Positions 1 to 5,253 of a stretch of DNA of 5,253 nt are shown here, in pieces (the first letter of the stretch is position 1; each line of letters begins with the position of its first letter). Origin of the DNA: a bacterium. GTDB lineage: Bacteria; Hydrothermota; UBA3072; B12-G15. The notes under the pieces are model-generated. The model made no database searches. It had not been told where the DNA came from and saw nothing but the letters and a program-made list of their open reading frames with translations. Where the stretch lies: contig QNDZ01000128.1 of NCBI GenBank assembly GCA_003646055.1, positions 1-5,253 on the forward strand, read 5' to 3'. The translations under genes and the position numbers were made by a program.

Positions 1-1551
1 AACATCCCTTATGGGCTGGGAAATCTTTCCAGGTGTCAGGTTGAATGCAGCACCATAAACACTGCTCCTGAAAGGTATGTCTGGAACCTCCGTGGTCATT
101 GAGAAATAGCCCGTAGAACCGTATCGGGCACCATCTGCAACAAGTTTATCCTTCATCTTCAATCTTGCATCCATTGCCCTGTTGTATGCAATATCAATAC
201 CCTTATCAAGAAGGTAATCAGCCCTCACCTTATCCTTTAAGACCTCAAAATCCAATTTCTCCATCATGTTCTTCTTCATAAGGAACACATAGAATCCATC
301 ATTCCCAAGAAGGGGTGGGAGGAATTCACCGTCCTTTGCAGTCTTCAACAGAAAACCAAAGTTTACACCCATAGGGTTTTGCTGGAACCTGTTGAAAAGT
401 AATTCCTTCATCTCAACGCCATATGTTTCTAAGGCACCCTGCGGGTCTTCCTTGTATGCCTTGATAAAGTCCTCTGCCTTCTTTTTTATTGATGTATAAG
501 TCTCATATGATGGCTTGTACTTGATGAAAATCTCCCTTAAATGGTACAGATTCCCCTTCTTTGACTCCACATAGAGTACATAAACCCCTTCATCCATCTT
601 TATGGGCTGGGTAATTCCACCAACCTTCACCCCCCTTAATGCCTTCTGCATTTCTCTGGGGAGTTTGGTGATATTAATCTCACCTGCATCACCACCCTTC
701 TTTCCTGTTGGACTCTCTGAATAGATGTATGCAAGGGTATCAAATGCAACCCCAGCATTGAACTGGCTTACAATATTGAGTGCATTCTCATAAGCCCTTT
801 CTTTATCAGCCTCAACCACTGGCACTGGGAAAACTGCATAGGACATTAATGCACCATACTCATTATATTTATATATGTTCTCTTCAAAGTACTTTTTGAG
901 TTCTTCGTCTGTGGGCTTGATTGTTGTATCCATCTCAGGAGAAAAGTAAAGGTACTCAATCTTTACCATAAGGCTATCCTCAATGTACTCCCTGAGAATC
1001 TCCATTCCTGAAACTCGAACAAAATTCATCAGGTCAAAGTTCAAAATCTGGTCCGGGATGATTTTCTGGAGTCTATGCTGGTATGATAGGAAGAACTGCT
1101 GCATCCTTGGGTCTTTCATTATGTTCTGATACTTCTGTAAATCAAATTGCCCGTTGGTGTAGAAAACCGTGTCTCTAAGGAATTCCTGCGGTGGCATGAG
1201 CATAGCGAGTTTGGGATAAAAGTTTTTTGGAAATGTAATCCCTAACTTCTGTCTCACATCATAGAGTATCTGATTTATGATTATTTGATTCAGCACCTGG
1301 TCCGATAATTTTCTCTGGTCCATGGGGTCAATCTCTGGCCTCTGACCAAACGCCCTCTGCTGGGCATCCTGGTATTCTGAACTGAAAAGATTGTAACTCA
1401 CATATCTCCTTCCAACCTTTGCAATTATCCCCTTCTGGAGCATACTACCTGAACGCCTCACATTGGCACCAAAGTCAAAGAATATGAAGAGAACAAAGAT
1501 GATAGCAATCACCCAGAGAAATATCCCCATGCTCTTTCTCAGTTTCTGCAT
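1..1551 (-). CDS. PpiD/SurA-like parvulin-family periplasmic chaperone (3' end beyond left edge)
   Basis: Likely role: inner-membrane-anchored folding factor for exported proteins, acting in the periplasm. I translated 517 uninterrupted residues; the frame is still open at base 1, so the C-terminus is missing. Residues 2-7 are basic and residues 8-28 form one hydrophobic helix (GIFLWVIAIIFVLFIFF), the N-in anchor seen in PpiD. Residues 38-200 resemble the SurA/PpiD N-terminal chaperone region (DQVLNQIIINQILY). A parvulin-like module spans about 232-332, with SESPTGKKGGDAGEI at 278-292 and GGITQPIK at 311-318. A second, weaker module spans about 334-427, and a third begins near 474 (AAFNLTPGKISQPI, 501-514). 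Tyr238 and Tyr324 stand where active parvulins carry their two histidines, so isomerase activity is doubtful; this alignment was made by eye. It is the third gene of the DUF1858-gltX operon. Start: ATG at 1551 is used here, but in-frame GTG at 1557 sits better behind the ribosome site. The family is fairly sure; the exact orthologue (PpiD, SurA or PrsA type) is not. Confidence 0.86.
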   Translation of the reverse strand, partial: MQKLRKSMGIFLWVIAIIFVLFIFFDFGANVRRSGSMLQKGIIAKVGRRYVSYNLFSSEYQDAQQRAFGQRPEIDPMDQRKLSDQVLNQIIINQILYDVRQKLGITFPKNFYPKLAMLMPPQEFLRDTVFYTNGQFDLQKYQNIMKDPRMQQFFLSYQHRLQKIIPDQILNFDLMNFVRVSGMEILREYIEDSLMVKIEYLYFSPEMDTTIKPTDEELKKYFEENIYKYNEYGALMSYAVFPVPVVEADKERAYENALNIVSQFNAGVAFDTLAYIYSESPTGKKGGDAGEINITKLPREMQKALRGVKVGGITQPIKMDEGVYVLYVESKKGNLYHLREIFIKYKPSYETYTSIKKKAEDFIKAYKEDPQGALETYGVEMKELLFNRFQQNPMGVNFGFLLKTAKDGEFLPPLLGNDGFYVFLMKKNMMEKLDFEVLKDKVRADYLLDKGIDIAYNRAMDARLKMKDKLVADGARYGSTGYFSMTTEVPDIPFRSSVYGAAFNLTPGKISQPIRDV

Positions 1552-1562
1552 AAACACAGTAA

Positions 1563-1569
1563 ACCTCCC
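1563..1569 (-). promoter_or_regulatory. Shine-Dalgarno GGGAGGT for the PpiD-like gene
   Basis: The 21-base gap after the gltX stop contains GGGAGGT on the minus strand. The gap from its last base is 5 bases to GTG (1557) and 11 bases to ATG (1551), both in the same frame. Spacing favours GTG, start-codon preference favours ATG; the two products differ by only two residues. It is the strongest ribosome site seen in this window. Confidence 0.75.
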
Positions 1570-1572
1570 TTG

Positions 1573-3003
1573 TTAATGGTCTTCTTCTTTTCTTAAAAAT
1601 TCAACAAATCTTTTCAACCTGTTTATAACCCTGGTCTTTCCAAGTAGTTCCATGAGTTCAAATAGACCAGGACCAAATGTCATACCACTTATACCAAGCC
1701 TTATGGGATGTATAATCTCACCTGCCTTGCATCCCTCCTTATCTGCAATACTCCTGACAACATCCTCACACGCCTTTTCATTCCATACATCAATCTTTTC
1801 AAGTTCTTCAATCACCATTTCAAGCCTCTTTTCAACACCTAAATAAATCCTCTTCTTTAAACCCTTTGGGTCATAATCAAAGTCGTCTTTAAAATAATAA
1901 TACCCTATCTTCTCAAGGTCTCTCAGGGTCTGAAGCCTCTCCTTCATAAGGTGAACAACCCTTGAAATATAATCCCTGTCAAATTCATCACCAATCAGGC
2001 CTGACATTTTCAGGTAGGGAATAATCCTTTCCACAAGTTCATCATTATCCAGTTTTCTGATATACTCCTGATTCATCCAGAGGAGTTTGTTTATGTCAAA
2101 GATTGCAGGCTTTTTCCCAACCCTCTCCAGTGAAAAAACCTTTATCAATTCATCCATTGAGAATATCTCTCTGTCCTCACCGGGTGACCAACCAAGAAGT
2201 GCAAGAAAATTAACAAATGCCTCAGGGAGTATGCCTTGGTCCCTGTAATAAGAAACTGCAACTGCACCATGCCTCTTTGAGAGTTTACTCCTGTCCTGAC
2301 CAAGGATAAGGGGAACATGGGCAAATGCAGGTTCATTCCATCCAAGTGCCCTGTAAACAAGTATCTGCTTTGGGGTGTTTGATATATGGTCATCACCCCT
2401 GATTACATGGGTTATCTCCATTTCATGGTCATCAATCACAACAGAGAAATTGTACCCTGGTGTTCCATCAGACTTGATCAGGACAAAGTCCTCAATATCC
2501 TGATTCTCCCTCTCAATTTTTCCATGTATAAGGTCATCAAAATCCGTCTTACCTTCAGGAACCAGAAACCTTATTGCCTTTGGTCTTCCCTCTTCCTCAA
2601 ACTTCCTTCTCTCTTCATCAGTGAGGTGGAGACATCTTCTGTCATATTTCCAGGCCTTCCCCTGCTTCTGAACCTTCTCCTTTCTCTCCTTTATCTCCTC
2701 TGGTGTACAGTAGCAGTAATACGCCTTACCTTCAGAAACAAGTTTTTCAGCATACTTTCTGTAAATGTCAAACCTCTTTGACTGGAAGTAAGGTCCCTCA
2801 TCCCATTCCAGTCCAAGCCAGGTTAGGGAGTCAAGTATAACATCCACCATTTCCTGTGAAGACCTTTTAATATCTGTATCCTCTATCCTGAGAATAAAAA
2901 CGCCTCCCTCTTTTCTGGCAAAAAGATAATTAAAGAGGGCAGTTCTGGCTGTCCCCACATGGAGGTATCCTGTTGGTGAGGGTGCAATCCTGACACGAAT
3001 CAT
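1573..3003 (-). CDS. gltX: Glutamyl-tRNA synthetase
   Basis: Cytoplasmic class I aminoacyl-tRNA synthetase that joins glutamate to tRNA(Glu) using ATP. At 476 residues it has normal bacterial length. The class I HIGH motif is H15-V-G-T18 within APSPTGYLHVGTARTALFN. The KMSKS-type loop is K240-L-S-K-R244 (DRSKLSKRHGA). A zinc site reads C97-x-C99-x24-C124-x-H126, the same spacing as the E. coli enzyme. IRGDDHISNTPKQ (201-213) is the usual active-site block of the family. Residues from about 310 onward form the helical anticodon-binding part, ending in the family-typical HPIRLGISGMTFGPGLFELM (432-451). ATG at 3003 overlaps the upstream stop as ATGA; the only purine-rich stretch upstream (GAAGAGAG) ends 15 bases away, so start is probably by translational coupling. 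Whether it also charges tRNA(Gln) cannot be read here, since no gatCAB or glnS is visible. Confidence 0.97.
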   Translation of the reverse strand: MIRVRIAPSPTGYLHVGTARTALFNYLFARKEGGVFILRIEDTDIKRSSQEMVDVILDSLTWLGLEWDEGPYFQSKRFDIYRKYAEKLVSEGKAYYCYCTPEEIKERKEKVQKQGKAWKYDRRCLHLTDEERRKFEEEGRPKAIRFLVPEGKTDFDDLIHGKIERENQDIEDFVLIKSDGTPGYNFSVVIDDHEMEITHVIRGDDHISNTPKQILVYRALGWNEPAFAHVPLILGQDRSKLSKRHGAVAVSYYRDQGILPEAFVNFLALLGWSPGEDREIFSMDELIKVFSLERVGKKPAIFDINKLLWMNQEYIRKLDNDELVERIIPYLKMSGLIGDEFDRDYISRVVHLMKERLQTLRDLEKIGYYYFKDDFDYDPKGLKKRIYLGVEKRLEMVIEELEKIDVWNEKACEDVVRSIADKEGCKAGEIIHPIRLGISGMTFGPGLFELMELLGKTRVINRLKRFVEFLRKEEDH

Positions 3004-3221
3004 ATTGTTGGGATCTGTCTCTCTTCGGTTAATTTATTCAGTGCCTCAAGAAGTTTATCCAGGTCCGCACCAACCCTCTCTGCCTCGTCCTTTATTGTGC
3101 CCCATATAACATCACCGCAAACAATGGCACGAATCCCAAACTCAAGGAAAACAGAAACAGATTTGGGATAAGCCCTCACCACATCCTCTATAAGCGTATC
3201 ACCAGTGATTGGCAGTTTCAT
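3000..3221 (-). CDS. DUF1858-family small protein, single-cysteine variant
   Basis: A 73-residue acidic cytoplasmic protein with no signal peptide or membrane segment. The pattern is that of DUF1858 (also called the hybrid-cluster-protein-associated redox disulfide domain): an opening ITGDTLIEDVVRAYP (5-19), then VFLEFGIRAIVCGD (24-37), then ETI-like WGTIKDEAERVGADLDKLLE (40-59) and ALNKL (60-64). The function of the domain is not established. Many members carry CxxC after the GL/GI turn; here Cys35 is the only cysteine, so a disulfide within the chain is impossible. ATG at 3221 is forced by an in-frame TAA at 3233-3231, and no Shine-Dalgarno precedes it. It is the first gene of the operon and its TGA overlaps the gltX ATG, so its translation probably sets gltX translation. 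The family is fairly sure, the role unknown. Confidence 0.85.
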   Translation of the reverse strand: MKLPITGDTLIEDVVRAYPKSVSVFLEFGIRAIVCGDVIWGTIKDEAERVGADLDKLLEALNKLTEERQIPTI

Positions 3222-3226
3222 AGTGG

Positions 3227-3255
3227 AATATTAGTGAAAACAGATGGATAGTCAA
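3227..3255 (-). promoter_or_regulatory. Sigma70-type promoter of the DUF1858-gltX-ppiD operon, probably leaderless
   Basis: On the minus strand TTGACT (3255-3250; 5 of 6 to TTGACA) is followed by TAATAT (3233-3228) after 16 bases or AATATT (3232-3227) after 17; each -10 matches TATAAT at 4 of 6 positions. Only 5-6 bases separate the -10 from ATG at 3221, so transcription would begin at or within a few bases of the start codon. The absence of a Shine-Dalgarno fits a leaderless message. Judged by eye; no start site was measured. Confidence 0.68.
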
Positions 3256-3353
3256 GGGGTTAAAAGAATCATCATTGAAATAGTTTATGCATATTACGGT
3301 TTTACAAACATACCCCTTTTTAAAATCTTTTAACTGCTATGGTCCTGGCCGGG

Positions 3354-3380
3354 ATAAAAGCCCCTGCATCAGCAGAGGCT
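3354..3380 (-). terminator. Rho-independent terminator of the surface-protein gene
   Basis: Read on the minus strand, AGCCTCTGC (3380-3372), loop TGAT (3371-3368) and GCAGGGGCT (3367-3359) form a 9-base-pair stem with one G-U pair, followed by TTTAT (3358-3354; TTTTAT counting the last stem base). It starts 4 bases after the TAG stop (3387-3385). The T-run is short, so termination may be partial. Confidence 0.75.
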
Positions 3381-3384
3381 GTAA

Positions 3385-5253
3385 CTATTTAATCACCACA
3401 ACCTTTCTCACACCCTTTGAGGCCCCATTTGCGTGATAAACAATGAAGTAGGTTCCAGGGACAAGGGTGTTCACATTCCAGTCTATTGCGTTGAGTCCTG
3501 CCTCCATTTTTCCCCTGAATATTTCTTTCACCACCCTGCCTGCAACATCAGTGGCGTATATGTTTATATACGACTTATAGGGCAAATGGAGTCTAAGTGT
3601 TGTGGACTTTGATACAATGGATGGCAAAGGCTGAAATATTCTAAATGTTTTTGTAAGGCCTTCTCCTGGTTTATCTGCACCAAGAAGGCCAAAGTAATCA
3701 GCATAAGCAATAACAAAGGTATCTGCCGCCAGAGTATCAATATCAAACGGATTTGATGGGTCGTATATATATGAGAAATACCCAGTTTGAAGAACAACCT
3801 TACTGCTACCATTTGAACCGATATTTTCCCTTCTTATTGATACTTTATATCCGCTTTCGCTAATCAGGTCAACCACAACATCGGATTTGAGGCTGTCAAA
3901 ATAACCAACCCATGAAGGTGTGCAGCCCAGTGTGTAATGATGTAAAAACCCTTTTGGCTGGAGTCCCACACCTCTGAAAAGAGGACCAACAATCGGGTCA
4001 AGTGAATCCCCTGTTATCCTGAAAGAATCTTTCCCGGAGAGTGCAGAGGTGTCGTCATCGGTGAGTTTTATAATGCCCAAATAACTATTCACCCAGGATG
4101 TCTGAGGAATCTCATGGGTTCCATAATCCTGAAATAGAACATTTAGAAGTGAAAATCCCAAATCCTGATCTATAAACCAAAATCCTGCCTCACCTGCATC
4201 TAAAAATTCCTTGATGTACACCGATTCTGCAAATGAAGAATAATCACATCCATAATTATATAGACTGATTTCTCTCGCCCCCCAGGCATTCCATATAATT
4301 ACTGGTTTACCTGCACCCTTTCCACTGGTATAAAATGCAAATACTGAGGAATCAGGATAACCATCCACCGCAACATTCCATACATCCACCTTATAAAGGT
4401 TCACAAGGATGTCCGTTGCAAAATCAGCGTTACCATCCGTTATATAGAGACCATACCCCTGTCTCCCACTCTTAATAACATAATTAAACATCCCGGAAAA
4501 TGTACTGTCACCTAGTGTGTTTTTTGCTTTGAAATAATAGTATACAGTATCCCCAACACTGGCACCCGGTATTACAAAATGATAATATCCATCTATAGAA
4601 TCTCCTGATACAGGTTGAGTGGAATATTCCACATTCCATATACCTGAACCATTAAGTGAGTAATAAAGAAAAACACTATCTATATAACCGTTGGCCTCAT
4701 AATGGGTGACTTTTAAATAAACATCCCTTGGAAGGGTTGAGTATGTATTCCCCAGTTCATCGCACTGTGTAATAAACAGGGAGGGAGGGCCGTAAAACTT
4801 TATATGTGCATAAATATGGAATGGTATACCATTACTGGAAGTATACCATCTGTACCATCCCTCCAGCCCTGTTTTGGAGGAGTGAACAACAGAATGGGTA
4901 GGAAGAGATGCACCATCAAAATTCACCATAAAGGCAGCATTTGGTCCAAGGGTATCTGAAGGCCATTCTTTTCTCACCCATCCAATACCAAAGATGCTAT
5001 CCCCATTGGGCATTGGCACTGGAAGGTTAATGTACGAACGCATAATAGTATCTGAACCGGGATAGATAGTATCCACAACACTATAATATATACTGGAAAT
5101 CAACGGTTCTGTAACAGGATCTTGAGGATTGCCATTTAATTTATAATCAAACCAATCAGGACTATCAGAGGAATTAAAGGCTTCATCATAACTCTTTTTT
5201 CCAATTTTTTGATTCAACTTTGCAACAAAGACTTCAAACACATGGGCAGTTAA
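3385..5253 (-). CDS. Secreted multidomain surface protein with Ig-like, GATase/DUF4350-like and type IX-like C-terminal sorting domains (5' end beyond right edge)
   Basis: The frame stays open to base 5253 (LTAH precedes the GTG at 5241), so this is probably the C-terminal part of a longer protein whose signal peptide lies outside. Numbering from that GTG gives 618 residues. Residues 1-170 are Trp/Tyr/Pro-rich, look like beta structure and match nothing I recognise. Residues 172-255 resemble an Ig-like domain found in FCB surface proteins (DSVFLYYSLNGSG, VGDTVYYYFKAKNTLGDS). Residues 262-521 resemble a glutamine-amidotransferase-like/DUF4350 fold: YGLYITDGNADFA, then KPVIIWNAW, then AGFWFIDQDLGFSL, then SKVVLQTGYF; no obvious catalytic triad is seen. 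Residues 532-618 form a FlgD/type IX-like sorting domain (YINIYATDVAGRVVKEI, WNVNTLVPGTYFIVY) ending in a basic strand, RKVVVIK. Such tails guide export or anchoring across the outer membrane. Only three cysteines occur (160, 332, 440). The substrate or partner is unknown. It is separated from the gltX operon by its own terminator. Confidence 0.82.
   Translation of the reverse strand, partial: LTAHVFEVFVAKLNQKIGKKSYDEAFNSSDSPDWFDYKLNGNPQDPVTEPLISSIYYSVVDTIYPGSDTIMRSYINLPVPMPNGDSIFGIGWVRKEWPSDTLGPNAAFMVNFDGASLPTHSVVHSSKTGLEGWYRWYTSSNGIPFHIYAHIKFYGPPSLFITQCDELGNTYSTLPRDVYLKVTHYEANGYIDSVFLYYSLNGSGIWNVEYSTQPVSGDSIDGYYHFVIPGASVGDTVYYYFKAKNTLGDSTFSGMFNYVIKSGRQGYGLYITDGNADFATDILVNLYKVDVWNVAVDGYPDSSVFAFYTSGKGAGKPVIIWNAWGAREISLYNYGCDYSSFAESVYIKEFLDAGEAGFWFIDQDLGFSLLNVLFQDYGTHEIPQTSWVNSYLGIIKLTDDDTSALSGKDSFRITGDSLDPIVGPLFRGVGLQPKGFLHHYTLGCTPSWVGYFDSLKSDVVVDLISESGYKVSIRRENIGSNGSSKVVLQTGYFSYIYDPSNPFDIDTLAADTFVIAYADYFGLLGADKPGEGLTKTFRIFQPLPSIVSKSTTLRLHLPYKSYINIYATDVAGRVVKEIFRGKMEAGLNAIDWNVNTLVPGTYFIVYHANGASKGVRKVVVIK

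Noticed and set aside
1652..1846. 64-residue plus-strand reading frame
   Set aside because: Lies antisense inside gltX, Ser-rich low-complexity product, no ribosome site and no family likeness; a shadow of the real gene.
2145..2396. 83-residue minus-strand frame in gltX
   Set aside because: Out-of-frame shadow over the KMSKS region of gltX, which shows no frameshift.
2386..2781. 131-residue plus-strand reading frame
   Set aside because: Antisense to the conserved zinc-binding and active-site part of gltX; Leu/Ser/Phe-rich product typical of antisense shadows.
3222..3384. Possible tiny peptides or an RNA gene in the intergenic region
   Set aside because: Only frames of a few codons occur (for example ATG TTT GTA AAA CCG TAA on the minus strand), and no folded structure other than the terminator hairpin is seen. 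No T-box or riboswitch fits upstream of gltX.
3564..3812. 82-residue minus-strand frame in the surface-protein gene
   Set aside because: Out-of-frame shadow inside the intact sorting-domain region; no start signal.
4820..4858. 14-base perfect palindrome AATGGTATACCATT (4820-4833) followed by GTATACCAT (4841-4849) and TGTACCAT (4851-4858)
   Set aside because: Lies inside coding sequence for Trp/Tyr-rich GWYRWYTSSNGIPF; a 14-base palindrome is expected about 0.3 times by chance in 5 kb, and the repeats follow from repeated Trp-Tyr codons.

Overview
The window reads as ordinary chromosomal DNA of a diderm bacterium, with every gene on the minus strand. Three points suggest a member of the FCB assemblage, perhaps an uncultivated lineage such as WOR-3/Stahlbacteria, Hydrothermae or TA06. 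The first gene product to be read (right side) ends in a type IX-like/FlgD-like C-terminal sorting domain. The left gene encodes a membrane-anchored periplasmic chaperone, which implies an outer membrane. Arginine is written almost only with AGG/AGA (22 of 25 Arg codons by hand count in the left gene), a bias common in thermophiles. The lineage call is inference only.

Layout in transcription order, right to left. (1) 5253-3385: the 3' part of a gene for a large secreted or cell-surface protein. It has an Ig-like domain, a GATase/DUF4350-like domain and a C-terminal sorting domain, and it enters from beyond the right edge. A hairpin terminator lies 4 bases after its stop codon. (2) 3384-3222: a 163-base intergenic region holding that terminator and a good sigma70-type promoter, whose -10 box sits 5-6 bases from the next start codon. 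(3) 3221-3000: a 73-residue DUF1858-family protein. (4) 3003-1573: gltX, glutamyl-tRNA synthetase, overlapping gene 3 by ATGA. (5) 1551-1: a PpiD/SurA-like parvulin-family chaperone, 21 bases after gltX and running off the left edge.

Genes 3-5 look like one operon: an ATGA overlap, then a 21-base gap carrying a strong Shine-Dalgarno, with no terminator between them. The promoter position suggests the mRNA begins at or next to the DUF1858 start codon, so the operon is probably read from a leaderless message.

I did not find a clearly new defence, mobile or RNA-based system. The points most worth a second look are the leaderless promoter, the DUF1858 protein that keeps only one cysteine and is translationally coupled to gltX, the PpiD-like protein whose parvulin modules lack the catalytic histidines, and the uncharacterised surface protein.
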